A DNA stretch of 64,000 nucleotides, taken from positions 62,001 through 126,000 of the forward strand of contig NZ_SPNJ01000003.1 in the NCBI RefSeq assembly GCF_004563925.1, written 5' to 3'. Both the position numbers and the translations under genes were made by a program. The notes beneath the pieces were generated by a model. That model saw nothing but the letters and a program-made list of their open reading frames with translations. It was not told the DNA's origin and searched no databases. Source of the DNA: Herbaspirillum sp. 3R11 (GTDB lineage Bacteria > Pseudomonadota > Gammaproteobacteria > Burkholderiales > Burkholderiaceae_D). Each line of letters begins with the position of its first letter. Position 1 is the first letter of the stretch. Of the stretch, positions 17,325 to 25,614 are shown piece after piece.

Positions 17325-17420
17325 AACAGTATCCTTGTAAGAAAAAAGCGATAAATGAGCGCGAACCTCCATTGAGCATTCGCTGGGCCGGCGAGAAGTT
17401 TGCTGCTTATTTACTGCCGT
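17325..17420 (-). promoter_or_regulatory. Candidate ROSE-type RNA thermometer in hsp20 leader
   Basis: The 5' leader of the Hsp20 gene is about 100 nt. It ends with UCGCU followed by a U run and then AAGGAU just before the start. ROSE elements of small heat-shock genes pair a UYGCU motif with the Shine-Dalgarno AGGA. The same elements are present here in the same order, but the full fold was not computed. Confidence 0.4.
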
Positions 17421-17439
17421 TCTCCGCTGCCTTGTTACC

Positions 17440-17468
17440 GATATACGTTCGGACTTTTTCTTTTCAAG
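17440..17468 (-). promoter_or_regulatory. Promoter of hsp20 gene, sigma32/sigma70-like
   Basis: Minus strand reads CTTGAAA, then after 16 nt from TTGAAA the hexamer TATATC. CTTGAAA is the sigma32 -35 core. A CCGAACGTAT segment sits where a sigma32 -10 would start, so either sigma factor is possible. Position is about 115 nt before the ATG. Confidence 0.55.
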
Positions 17469-17549
17469 AGATTTTTTTATAGTCTCGATTATTTTTTTAA
17501 ATTGATTTTTTGGCCTTGATTTTTAATACCTTTTTTTCAACCCCGATGT

Positions 17550-18422
17550 TCAACGGCCGTCATTTTTCATCGCGGCAACAACCGTGCGCAACACGCCTTG
17601 CGCACGCGCATCGCGCACGCTGGTATGCAGCATCACCTGCGCCAGCGGCAATGACGGCAGCTTCATGCTCTTGCCGACGTCGATCGCGCCGGCCGGCTTG
17701 ACGCGATACAACAACGCGGTCACCGCCAACCCTGCCGTCACCGCCGCCGCGACGGCATGCACGCCGCCGCCGACAAAGACTTCGACCCATGGAATACCGG
17801 CGTCTTCCAGACGTCGCACCGCCAGTTCGCGAATGCCGCAGCTGGGAGAAAACGTCGCCAACCGGAGCGGCTCACCGGCGCGCGGCTGCCATTGCGGCGC
17901 GGCGAACCAGCCCATGCGTTCTTCCTGAATCAGTTCGCCGTCGCTGCGCTCGCCATCGCGGCGCACGATGACGGCTTCCAGCTCACCGCGGTCATACATG
18001 GCGAGCAGATCGCGCGAGGCGCCGATGCGCACTTCGACCACCACCCCGGGATCGAAGGCATTGATCTGCGCCAGGATGGCCGGCAAACCGTCGCCGGCGA
18101 TATGGTCGCTGATGCCCAGGCTCAAGCGCACCGTCGTCGTCTCCATGCGCCCCAGCGCCCTCTCGTGCGCCGTCAGCAGATTGCGTGCGGCGTCGAGAAA
18201 ACCGAGTCCGTCGGCAGACAAACGCACCTGCCGCGGCGTGCGTTCCAGCAGGCGGCGACCAAGACGATCCTCGAGCCGTTTGAGCTTGAGGCTGATGGCG
18301 GACTGCGTGGTGTACAGCGCCTCGGCCGCACGCGTAAAACTTTGCATATCAGCAACTAAAACAAAGGCCTGGACGGCGTCGAGGTCAAGCGGGCGTTGGG
18401 TCGGTTCCATTTTTTGACTCAT
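17550..18422 (-). CDS. LysR-type transcriptional regulator
   Basis: 290 residues. The N-terminal HTH is clear (LDAVQAFVLVADMQSFTRAA, then TQSAISLKLKRLEDRLGRRL), followed by a substrate-binding-type effector domain (LSLGISDHIAGDGLPAILAQ onward). It is divergent from a tautomerase-family gene, with a perfect palindrome in the 138-bp gap, and probably regulates it. An alternative start is Met5 at 18410. The downstream region to the Hsp20 gene is AT-rich without a clear hairpin. Confidence 0.88.
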   Translation of the reverse strand: MSQKMEPTQRPLDLDAVQAFVLVADMQSFTRAAEALYTTQSAISLKLKRLEDRLGRRLLERTPRQVRLSADGLGFLDAARNLLTAHERALGRMETTTVRLSLGISDHIAGDGLPAILAQINAFDPGVVVEVRIGASRDLLAMYDRGELEAVIVRRDGERSDGELIQEERMGWFAAPQWQPRAGEPLRLATFSPSCGIRELAVRRLEDAGIPWVEVFVGGGVHAVAAAVTAGLAVTALLYRVKPAGAIDVGKSMKLPSLPLAQVMLHTSVRDARAQGVLRTVVAAMKNDGR

Positions 18423-18450
18423 TGAGATTGCTTATGGATGGGCATCAGTC

Positions 18451-18474
18451 ATTTCAAATGAATATCATTGAAAT
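18451..18474. promoter_or_regulatory. Candidate LysR operator (palindrome)
   Basis: Perfect inverted repeat ATTTCAA (18451-18457) and TTGAAAT (18468-18474), with an inner TGA-ATA-TCA symmetry, centred between the divergent LysR and tautomerase genes. Size and AT-rich symmetry fit a LysR site. Confidence 0.55.
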
Positions 18475-18560
18475 ATACATAGATGCATTCTAAAAATGAT
18501 ACACCTGATCTAAGATGCATGCATCACCCACCGTCAACCATCATTTTCAAGGAGAACACC

Positions 18561-18944
18561 ATGCCTTTTGCCCGAGTCTTCATCCGCCGCGGCGAGACCC
18601 GCGAATACCGTCAGGCCATCCTCGACAATCTCTACGAGGCCATGATCGAAACCTTCAACGTGCCGGAAGACGACAAGTTCATGGTGATTGATGAATACGA
18701 TCCGGAGAACTTCGTCTTCAGCAAGACCTACATGAACATCGCCCGCAGCGACAAGTTCGTGATTATCCAGTTGACCGCGAACAACACGCGCACCATCGAT
18801 CAGAAGAAAGCGCTGTACGCGCGCATTGTCGAGCGCCTGAACCTGCAACCCGGCATCCGGCCGGAAGACATCTTCATCAGCCTGGTCGAAGTGAACAAGG
18901 AGAACTGGTCGTTCGGCCACGGGCTTGCGCAGTATGCATCGTAG
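18561..18944 (+). CDS. Tautomerase-family protein
   Basis: 127 residues with AAGGAG 6 nt before the ATG. After Met removal it begins with Pro (PFARVFIRRG), the catalytic residue of the tautomerase/MIF superfamily. The beta-alpha-beta repeats include REYRQAILDNLYEAMIETFN and QKKALYARIVERLNLQPG, giving a two-repeat subunit of the longer (about 130-aa) class. Members isomerise or dehalogenate keto-acids. The partner LysR gene is divergent. Substrate unknown. Confidence 0.78.
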   Translation: MPFARVFIRRGETREYRQAILDNLYEAMIETFNVPEDDKFMVIDEYDPENFVFSKTYMNIARSDKFVIIQLTANNTRTIDQKKALYARIVERLNLQPGIRPEDIFISLVEVNKENWSFGHGLAQYAS

Positions 18945-19065
18945 GCTTGCGTCCTGAGTCCGCGTTGCAATCTGCACTGCAACCCATGTGTCTGCCCCGG
19001 CCCGGGATAACTGATAGCTGATAGCATGGCAAGCCTGATCAACTTGCCTTGCCATCCTTTCCCAC

Positions 19066-20157
19066 ATGCCGACAACCAGCAGCAAGCCCAAGACTTCCCG
19101 CAGCATCCTGCGCCGCATTGCCATCGTGCTGGCGCTGGTCAGCGCCGGTTGCGCCGCCGCCAGCAAGTATTACGACCCTGAAAAACCCAATCGCACACCG
19201 TCCGGCTTCCGCAATACTTATCCGCAAGAACCGCGCGCGTCGCTGCTGAAATGGCAGTGGGAACGCCTCACCCAAGGCTTGCCGAAAGCGCCCGCGAACA
19301 ATTACAACTTCCCCATGGCCACGCCCGAGATCGCCTGGCTGCAAGCCAACAAGAGCGTCACCAGCGTGACCTGGATCAGCCATGCGACGGCGCTCTTGCA
19401 GATCAGCGGCATGAACGTGATCACCGATCCGATCTTCTCCGAGCGCGCCTCGCCGTTCAGCTTCATCGGTCCCAAGCGCAAGGTGCCGCTCAACATCACG
19501 CCGGAGCAATTGCCGCATATCGACGTGGTGGTGATCTCGCATAACCATTACGATCACCTCGACCAGGCCAGCGTGGAAAAACTCAATGGCCAGGCCGGCG
19601 GGCCGCCGCTGTTCCTGGTGCCGCTGGGCGTGAAGGAATGGATGGCCGGCGTCGGCATCACCAACGTGCGCGAAATGGATTGGTGGGACAAGACCAGCAC
19701 CGGCAAGCTCGAGATCAGCTTCGTGCCGGCGCAGCACTGGTCGGCGCGCAGCCTGACTGACCGCTCCGAGACGCTGTGGGGCGGCTGGGTGATCAAGACG
19801 GCCGAGGGCGCGCCGCATCCGTTCTCGCTGTTCTTTGCCGGCGATACCGGCTATTCAAAAGACTTCCAGGACATCGGCCGCAAGTTCGGCAGCTTCGACT
19901 TCGCGCTGATCCCCATCGGCGCCTACGCGCCGCGCTGGTTCATGCACGGCCAGCACGTCGATCCGGAACAGGCCGTGCAGATCCACAAGGACGTCCATGC
20001 GAAGCGCTCCATCGGGATTCATTGGGGGACCTTTGAACTGGCCGACGAACCGCTCGACGAACCGCCTCAACTGCTTGCCGAGGCGGTGAAGAACGCCGGG
20101 TTGCCGGCGCAGGAATTTACCGTGCTCAAACACGGTGAGACGATAAAACTAGATTGA
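19066..20157 (+). CDS. Metallo-beta-lactamase-fold lipoprotein, NAPE-PLD-like
   Basis: 363 residues. A lipobox (VLALVSAGC, Cys29) predicts a periplasmic membrane-anchored lipoprotein. The zinc motif of the MBL fold is VVVISHNHYDHLDQAS (H-x-H-x-D-H), with further ligands in FVPAQHWSAR, FFAGDTGYS and SIGIHWGTFEL. The pattern matches the family that includes N-acyl-phosphatidylethanolamine phospholipase D and UlaG-like hydrolases. Likely a phosphodiesterase or lactonase; substrate unknown. Confidence 0.82.
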   Translation: MPTTSSKPKTSRSILRRIAIVLALVSAGCAAASKYYDPEKPNRTPSGFRNTYPQEPRASLLKWQWERLTQGLPKAPANNYNFPMATPEIAWLQANKSVTSVTWISHATALLQISGMNVITDPIFSERASPFSFIGPKRKVPLNITPEQLPHIDVVVISHNHYDHLDQASVEKLNGQAGGPPLFLVPLGVKEWMAGVGITNVREMDWWDKTSTGKLEISFVPAQHWSARSLTDRSETLWGGWVIKTAEGAPHPFSLFFAGDTGYSKDFQDIGRKFGSFDFALIPIGAYAPRWFMHGQHVDPEQAVQIHKDVHAKRSIGIHWGTFELADEPLDEPPQLLAEAVKNAGLPAQEFTVLKHGETIKLD

Positions 20158-20177
20158 TTTGATCTGCGCATAAAAAA

Positions 20178-20207
20178 AATCGCAGGGAAATTTCTTTCCC
20201 TGCGATT
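20178..20207. terminator. Strong bidirectional terminator
   Basis: 13-bp perfect stem AATCGCAGGGAAA/TTTCCCTGCGATT with loop TTTC and an 8-A run before it. It lies between converging genes (MBL-fold gene + and cupin gene -). Confidence 0.92.
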
Positions 20208-20239
20208 CTTTGAACCAGCTTGTCGTTACCGCTGACGTA

Positions 20240-20569
20240 CTAATCAACAATAAACAGCTTCGCACCCGTCGACGTTGACGACCGATGCGCTTCCGCATTG
20301 TCGGCCACCTGATAGCTCATGCCGGCCTTGAGCAGGAAAGTGCGACCGTCTTCCAGCTCGGTATGCAACTCCCCCTCCAGACACAGCAACACGTGGCCCT
20401 TCTTGCACCAGTGGTCGGCCAGGTAACCCGGCGTGTACTCGACCATGCGCACGCGAATCGGACCGAACTGGCGCGTGCGCCAGGTGGCCATACCAGTGTC
20501 GCCCTTGTGTTCGGTACGCTCGACGGTGCTCCAGTCGGTGGTGCCGAACGGCAGGTTGCCGATTTCCAT
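20240..20569 (-). CDS. DHCW-motif cupin-fold protein
   Basis: 109 residues. Single cupin barrel with the motif ADHWCKKGHVLLCLEGEL, giving the family's Asp-His-Trp-Cys (DHCW-like) cluster, and a second cupin strand pair LLKAGMSYQVADNAEAHRSS. Likely binds a metal; function unknown. Its ATG shares a base with the aminotransferase stop (TAATG), so it is translationally coupled as the last gene of a RidA-aminotransferase-cupin operon. Confidence 0.8.
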   Translation of the reverse strand: MEIGNLPFGTTDWSTVERTEHKGDTGMATWRTRQFGPIRVRMVEYTPGYLADHWCKKGHVLLCLEGELHTELEDGRTFLLKAGMSYQVADNAEAHRSSTSTGAKLFIVD

Positions 20570-21762
20570 TACAGCTTGGCGGCGATCAGTTTGCCGAGGC
20601 GCTCGATGCCGGCGCGGATTTTTTCCGGAGGCACGGTGACGAAGCTCAGACGCAGCGTGTTCTGTTGCGGTTCGTTGGCGTAGAACGGCGCGCCCGGCAC
20701 GAAGGCGACGTGCTGTTCGACCGCTTCCTTGAGCAAGGCGCCGCTGTCGATGTGCGCCGGCAGCGTCACCCAGATGAACATGCCGCCTTCCGGTTTGGTC
20801 CAGCTGGTGCCGGCCGGGAAGTAAGTCTGCAGCGCGTCGAGCATGGCCTGGCATTGATCCGCGTACAGCTTGCGGATGGTCGGGATATGCGTTTGCAGGA
20901 AGCCGTCCTTGACCGCTTCGTACACCACCATCTGGGTCAGTTGCGCAGTGTGCAGGTCGGCCGCTTGCTTGGCCTGTTCCATCTTCAGGATCAGCGGTGT
21001 CGGCGCAACCACGTAGCCGAGGCGGATGCCCGGCGTCAGCACTTTCGAGAACGAACCCATGTAGATCACGCCGGCCGGATTCATGTTGATCATCTTCGGC
21101 AGCGGATCGTTGCGATAGCTCAGCGCGCCGTACGGATCATCTTCGATCAGCGGCAGGCCCAGGCGTGCGCAAGCTTCCACCAGCGCGAAGCGGCGCTCCA
21201 GCGGCAGCGTGCGGCCGGTCGGGTTCTGGAAGTTCGGCAATGAGTACAGCAGGCGTGCACCCTTGCCCAGTTGTTCGACGGCCTCGGGGATCAGGCCCTG
21301 CTCATCGCTCGGCACAGAAATGAAGTTCGGACCGTAGATCGAGAACGCCTGCAGCGCGCCCAGATAGCTTGGCGTTTCCACCATCACGTTGCTGCCTTCG
21401 TCGATCAGCACTTTGCCCAGCAGGTCCAGGCCTTGTTGCGAGCCGGACACCATCAGCACTTGTTCCGGCAGGATGCGGGCGCCGTCGGTGGACAGCGAAT
21501 CGGCCACCCATTCACGCAGCGGGCCGTAGCCGTCGGTCGGACCGTATTGCAGCGCGATCTTGCCCTGGTTCGTCAGGACGGTGTCGAATGCTGCTTTCAT
21601 GCGCTCGACCGGGAAGGTCGCCGGCGACGGCAGGCCGCCTGCGAACGAGGTGATTTCCGGACGCATGGTGATCTTCAGGATTTCGCGGATGGCCGAGCTT
21701 TGCAGCTGCTGCGAGCGTTTGGAGAAATTCCACTGAAGCGGATTGGGGTTTTCGATTTTCAT
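20569..21762 (-). CDS. PLP-dependent aminotransferase, class I/II (LysN/MocR-like catalytic fold)
   Basis: 397 residues. The fold type I aminotransferase shows substrate-specificity loop ITSFAGGLPSPATFP, YGPTDGYGPLREW, SGSQQGLDLLGKV and SLPNFQNPTGRTL. It also shows the Asp of the ring pocket in EDDPYGALSYR and the PLP Lys in YMGSFSKVLTPGIRLG. Closest in style to 2-aminoadipate or valine-type transaminases and to MocR C-terminal domains, but without a DNA-binding domain. A TTG start at 21774 is possible; the ATG at 21762 is favoured. RidA upstream would hydrolyse reactive enamine/imine intermediates. Confidence 0.87.
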   Translation of the reverse strand: MKIENPNPLQWNFSKRSQQLQSSAIREILKITMRPEITSFAGGLPSPATFPVERMKAAFDTVLTNQGKIALQYGPTDGYGPLREWVADSLSTDGARILPEQVLMVSGSQQGLDLLGKVLIDEGSNVMVETPSYLGALQAFSIYGPNFISVPSDEQGLIPEAVEQLGKGARLLYSLPNFQNPTGRTLPLERRFALVEACARLGLPLIEDDPYGALSYRNDPLPKMINMNPAGVIYMGSFSKVLTPGIRLGYVVAPTPLILKMEQAKQAADLHTAQLTQMVVYEAVKDGFLQTHIPTIRKLYADQCQAMLDALQTYFPAGTSWTKPEGGMFIWVTLPAHIDSGALLKEAVEQHVAFVPGAPFYANEPQQNTLRLSFVTVPPEKIRAGIERLGKLIAAKL

Positions 21763-21877
21763 GATGCCTGCCAAAAATAGGGTCGTGTAATAGAGTCGTA
21801 GAATCGGTTACACGTATTGGATACAGCCGGGACCGATCATCCGCCGGTTCGGCAACAAAGTGGTTTGGTTGGTTGAC

Positions 21878-22336
21878 TTAGGCGATCTCGGCGATCAGTT
21901 CGATCTCGACGCAAGCGCCCATCGGGATCTGCGCCACGCCGAAAGCCGAACGCGCATGCTTGCCCTGCTCGCCGAACAATTCGCCGATCAGTTCAGAGGC
22001 GCCGTTGGTCACCAGATGTTGTTCCGTGAAATCGCCGGTCGAGTTGACCAGGCTCATCAGCTTGACGATGCGCTTGACCCGTGTGAGGTCGCCGCCGCAA
22101 GCCGCTTGCAATGTCGCCAGCAAATCAATCGCCACCGCGCGGGCTGCCAGCTTGCCCTGTTCCGTCGTCGTGTCCTTGCCGAGCTGACCAACCCATACCT
22201 TGCCGTCCTTCTTGGCCAGGTGGCCGGACAGGAATACGGTATTGCCGGTTTGCGCATACATGACGTAGGCGGCGGCCGGTGCGGCCACGGCTGGCAATTC
22301 GATATTCAGGGCTTTGAGTTTTTCGTAGACGGACAT
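21878..22336 (-). CDS. RidA/YjgF family enamine/imine deaminase
   Basis: 152 residues of the RidA superfamily, the longer type seen in L-PSP-like proteins. Segments GNTVFLSGHLAKKDGKVWVG and the C-terminal ARSAFGVAQIPMGACVEIE contain the conserved Arg used to bind the substrate carboxylate and the Glu near the end. Cytosolic homotrimer that detoxifies 2-aminoacrylate-like products of PLP enzymes, consistent with the aminotransferase gene 115 nt downstream. Confidence 0.87.
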   Translation of the reverse strand: MSVYEKLKALNIELPAVAAPAAAYVMYAQTGNTVFLSGHLAKKDGKVWVGQLGKDTTTEQGKLAARAVAIDLLATLQAACGGDLTRVKRIVKLMSLVNSTGDFTEQHLVTNGASELIGELFGEQGKHARSAFGVAQIPMGACVEIELIAEIA

Positions 22337-22495
22337 GCGGTGCTCCTGTTTGCTGTGGCCGGCTCGCCGTCGTCAATGTATTGACGCCCGGCAAGGCAGC
22401 ACGTTTCGAAATGAAAACAAAATGTAGTCCGCCATTATCGCAAATATCGCAGAGTTGTGACGGAGAACATCGTGAAAAGCGTTGCCCCGATTGAA

Positions 22496-23398
22496 TTAGC
22501 GCCGATTCAACTGAGGCTCCATGACGGGTGCGCGCCTGATCGCCATGCGCCGCCCAATTGCCACAACGGCAATAACCGCGGTAGCGAACAACAAGTGACT
22601 CGCATCCAGGGTTTCGCCGACGATCACCGCTGCGCCTACCAGCGTCATGAACGGCTGCAGCAGTTGCACCTGGCCGACTCGCGCAATGCCGCCCAGCGCC
22701 AGCCCCTTGTACCAGAAGAAAAATCCGATGAACATCGAGAAAAACGACACGTAGGCAAACGACATCCACGCCTGCGGAGAAGCCTGCACGCCGTAGTGCA
22801 TGCCGAGCCAGATCGTGACCGGCAGCAACACCGGCATCGACAGCACCAGCGCCCAGCAGATCACCTCCTGGCCACCCATGCTCTGCGACAGGCGACCGCC
22901 TTCGGCATAGCCCATCGCCGCCGCCACCACCGCCGCGAACAACGCGAAGTCGGCGGTGTGGAAACTGCCGCCGCCCTGGCGCAACGCAAAAGCGATCACG
23001 ATAAAACTGCCGATCAGCGCCGCAATCCAGAATCCGGTCGAGGGACGCTCGCCGAAACGCAGCGCGCCGAACAAGGCCGTTGCCAGCGGCAACAAGCCCA
23101 CCACGATCGCACCGTGCGAGGCGGGTACGTAGTGCATGGCGATCGAGGAGAACAAGGGAAATCCGATCACCACGCCCAGCGCGGTGATCAGTAAACCGCG
23201 CACTTGCAGCCGGGTCGGGAGCTTCGCCTTCAGATGCCACAGCATGACAATCGCGCACACCGCCGCCACCACCGCGCGGCCGAATGCGACGAAAGCCGGA
23301 TTCAGTTCAGCCACGGCGACGCGGGTAAACGGCAACGTCAGGCTGAATATCGCCACACCGACAAAACCCAGCCACATCCCTTTTGATTCGTTGTTCAT
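22496..23398 (-). CDS. EamA-family (DMT) transporter
   Basis: 300 residues with ten predicted TM helices in two EamA repeats. The first repeat contains LPFTRVAVAELNPAFVAFGR and the second SFFSMFIGFFFWYKGLALGG with VQLLQPFMTLVGAAVIVGE. Drug/metabolite transporters of this type usually export amino acids or metabolites. It lies directly upstream of a LysE-type exporter gene on the same strand (39-nt gap after that gene's stop). Confidence 0.85.
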   Translation of the reverse strand: MNNESKGMWLGFVGVAIFSLTLPFTRVAVAELNPAFVAFGRAVVAAVCAIVMLWHLKAKLPTRLQVRGLLITALGVVIGFPLFSSIAMHYVPASHGAIVVGLLPLATALFGALRFGERPSTGFWIAALIGSFIVIAFALRQGGGSFHTADFALFAAVVAAAMGYAEGGRLSQSMGGQEVICWALVLSMPVLLPVTIWLGMHYGVQASPQAWMSFAYVSFFSMFIGFFFWYKGLALGGIARVGQVQLLQPFMTLVGAAVIVGETLDASHLLFATAVIAVVAIGRRMAIRRAPVMEPQLNRR

Positions 23399-23437
23399 CA
23401 GTTTCCTTTTATATTTGTTTTTATATTTATTTTTAAA

Positions 23438-24028
23438 TTACAGCCAGATCGCCACGGCGGAATAAATGGTCAGCAACACCATCACCGTGCTGAACACGGT
23501 GCGCCACAGCGGTTGCGTCAGGTAGCGCCGCAGCATCGCACCGGCGCCGGCCCACACGCCGACACACGGCAAGTTGATGACGCCGAACACCAGGCAATAG
23601 ATGGCGATGGCCAGCCACACCGGCTGCACCAGCGGCAGGAACGCGGCTGCGCCCGTGATGGCCATGACCCAGGCCTTGGGATTGGCGAACTGGAACAGCG
23701 CCGCCCCCATGAACGACATCGGCCGCACATGCGCGCTGTCTTCCTGGCTGAAGCGCATGCTGCGCAGTTTCCATGCAAGGTACAGCAGATAACCGGAACC
23801 GGCGATCTTCAGCAGCACGTGGATGGCCGGCACGGCGATCACCAGGCTGCCGATGCCGGCGGCGCAGATCGCCAGCAGCACCATGAAACCGAAGGTGATG
23901 CCGAGCATATGCGGAATCGATCGCAGGAAACCGAACCACACGCCCGACGACGTCAGCATGATGTTGTTCGGACCCGGCGTGATCGACGTCACGAAGGCAA
24001 ACGAGGCCAGCGGTAACAAGGCTTCCAT
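23438..24028 (-). CDS. LysE/RhtB-family amino-acid exporter
   Basis: 196 residues with about six TM helices. Family signature near the N-terminus is FVTSITPGPNNIMLTSSGV, and FQFANPKAWVMAITGAAAF carries the conserved NPK motif. Start set at 24028 by GGGAGGAC 6 nt upstream; the ATG overlaps the preceding gene's TGA. Last gene of a coupled set with a PLP lyase and a DUF2917 gene, suggesting that export and degradation of the same amino acid are linked. Confidence 0.87.
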   Translation of the reverse strand: MEALLPLASFAFVTSITPGPNNIMLTSSGVWFGFLRSIPHMLGITFGFMVLLAICAAGIGSLVIAVPAIHVLLKIAGSGYLLYLAWKLRSMRFSQEDSAHVRPMSFMGAALFQFANPKAWVMAITGAAAFLPLVQPVWLAIAIYCLVFGVINLPCVGVWAGAGAMLRRYLTQPLWRTVFSTVMVLLTIYSAVAIWL

Positions 24029-24384
24029 CAATGTCCTCCCTGGCGGATAGTCATGTGCGAAAACCGCGCAAACCGGGCAAATCCACGCTGCAACAAGCCG
24101 CGCGCCGCAAAGCAACGCACCTTGAACCACAAGCCTGCGCCCGGCTTGCTACGGTTTTCCATGAAGATTTCGCTGGCGATGACGGCCTCCACCACGATGG
24201 TGCGACCGGGGTGCACGATCAGCGCGTCGCCGGCATGCAGCCAGAAATCTTCTGGGCGGCCTTCCTGGGTGACCCAGACATAGCCGCGCCGCACCAGCAG
24301 TAGGCGGCTGCGTTCGAACTTGCCCGAGGCCAGCGCACCGGCGCCCAGGTGCAGATGATGATGTTCGCGTGTCAGTGCAGTCAT
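24028..24384 (-). CDS. DUF2917-domain protein
   Basis: 118 residues. A compact beta-rich domain with SRLLLVRRGYVWVTQEGRPE and DFWLHAGDALIVHPGRTIVV matches the DUF2917 pattern (a cupin-like small domain). The C-terminal part is Arg/Phe-rich (VRCFAARGLLQRGFARFARF). Function unknown. It overlaps both neighbours: its ATG overlaps the lyase stop (ATGA) and its TGA overlaps the LysE start. Confidence 0.75.
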   Translation of the reverse strand: MTALTREHHHLHLGAGALASGKFERSRLLLVRRGYVWVTQEGRPEDFWLHAGDALIVHPGRTIVVEAVIASEIFMENRSKPGAGLWFKVRCFAARGLLQRGFARFARFSHMTIRQGGH

Positions 24385-25427
24385 GCCACCCTCCTCTGTT
24401 GGTTGAGGTTGGAATTAAGGTCGGAGTTGAGGTCGACCGATTGCGCATCCTGATCGGGGCGCGACAGAATCTGCGCGAACATGTCGTGGTCGACGTTGCC
24501 GCCTGACAGCGTCAGGCCGATGCGTTGTCCCTGCAAACGATGGCGGATCTGCATCGCTGCCGCCAGCGCTGCGGCGCCCGCGCCTTCGGCGATGTTGTGG
24601 GTGGCAGTGAAATACAGCTTCATCGCCGCGGCGACTTCATCGTCGCTGACGGCGATCACTTCATCGACTTCATTCAGGATCACTTCCAGCGAGGCTTCAT
24701 CCGGCACGCGACAGGCCATGCCGTCGGCAATCACGGTAGTTACCGGCGACTCGATCTTGCTGCGACCGTCGAACGACAGCTTGTAAGCCAGCGCATGCGC
24801 CGACACCACGCCGATGATGCGGGTGCGCACATTGAGCGCGCGCCGCGCCGCGGCCGCAGCGCACACGCCCGAGCCCTGGCCGATCGGCACGAACAACACG
24901 TCGAGGTCGGGTTGCGCGCGCAGCAGCTCCATCCAGTACGTCGCCACACCGCTGACGAGATCGCGGTGAAAGGACGGAATCATGTGCAGTTGATCTTGCT
25001 GCGCCAGCATGGCGGCGTGCTCGCGGCTTTCCTGGAACTCCTGTCCGAACTCCACCAGCTCAACGCCCAAAGCACGCATGGCGGCGTTCTTTTCACGGCT
25101 GTTGCCTTGCGGGACCACGATGGTGGCCGGGATGCCGTAACGGCGTGCGGCGAAACCGACCGACTGGCCGTGATTGCCGCGCGTGGCGGAAATCACGCCG
25201 CGCACCTGCTGCTGGCGCGGACGCTGCGCCAGATTCTGCAGATACACCAGGCCGCCGCGAATTTTGAAAGCGCCGGTCGGCGTATGGTTTTCATGCTTGA
25301 CCCAGGCCTCGGCGCCGAGCGCTTCGCTCAGCAGCGGCCACGCATATTGCGGCGTCGCCGGCATGGCGGCGTACACGGCCTTGGCGGCTTGCTCGATGTC
25401 GGCATGCGTTGGCAATAAATGGGTCAT
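24381..25427 (-). CDS. Serine/threonine dehydratase-like PLP lyase
   Basis: 348 residues, fold type II PLP enzyme. The cofactor Lys is in PTGAFKIRGGLVYLQN, substrate loop in SATRGNHGQSVGFAARRYG, phosphate-binding glycine loop in PIGQGSGVCAAAAA, and the Ser near the pyridine nitrogen in LTLSGGNVDHD. No ACT regulatory domain, so catabolic rather than biosynthetic threonine dehydratase, or a serine/3-hydroxyaspartate-type lyase. AAGGAG precedes the ATG at 25427. The last 15 residues are a repetitive Asp-Leu-Asn tail. It heads a coupled operon divergent from a MocR regulator. Confidence 0.85.
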   Translation of the reverse strand: MTHLLPTHADIEQAAKAVYAAMPATPQYAWPLLSEALGAEAWVKHENHTPTGAFKIRGGLVYLQNLAQRPRQQQVRGVISATRGNHGQSVGFAARRYGIPATIVVPQGNSREKNAAMRALGVELVEFGQEFQESREHAAMLAQQDQLHMIPSFHRDLVSGVATYWMELLRAQPDLDVLFVPIGQGSGVCAAAAARRALNVRTRIIGVVSAHALAYKLSFDGRSKIESPVTTVIADGMACRVPDEASLEVILNEVDEVIAVSDDEVAAAMKLYFTATHNIAEGAGAAALAAAMQIRHRLQGQRIGLTLSGGNVDHDMFAQILSRPDQDAQSVDLNSDLNSNLNQQRRVA

Positions 25428-25560
25428 GAAGGTCTCCTTGTTGTGAATCTGGTTTGAATCTGTTTTGAATCTGCTTCTGGTCAATTGAACAAGAATCGGG
25501 GTCCGGTCGATTTTCATGATTGACGCCGCTCTTGACATGGGTCTATCCTAATCGACATCG

Positions 25561-25578
25561 CCAGTACAGTACCAGTAC
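25561..25578. promoter_or_regulatory. Direct repeats, candidate MocR operator
   Basis: Three AGTAC units in 18 bp (CCAGTAC, AGTAC, CAGTAC) lie in the gap between the PLP-lyase operon and the divergent MocR gene. MocR regulators commonly bind direct repeats, so this is a plausible site. Confidence 0.45.
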
Positions 25579-25614
25579 ACTTAACCAAATAACTGCTTAC
25601 ATTGTCACGGTAAA

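Noticed and set aside
16650-17354. 234-residue plus-strand frame through the repeat tract and hsp20
   Set aside because: Antisense to the clear Hsp20 gene and driven by low-complexity repeats.
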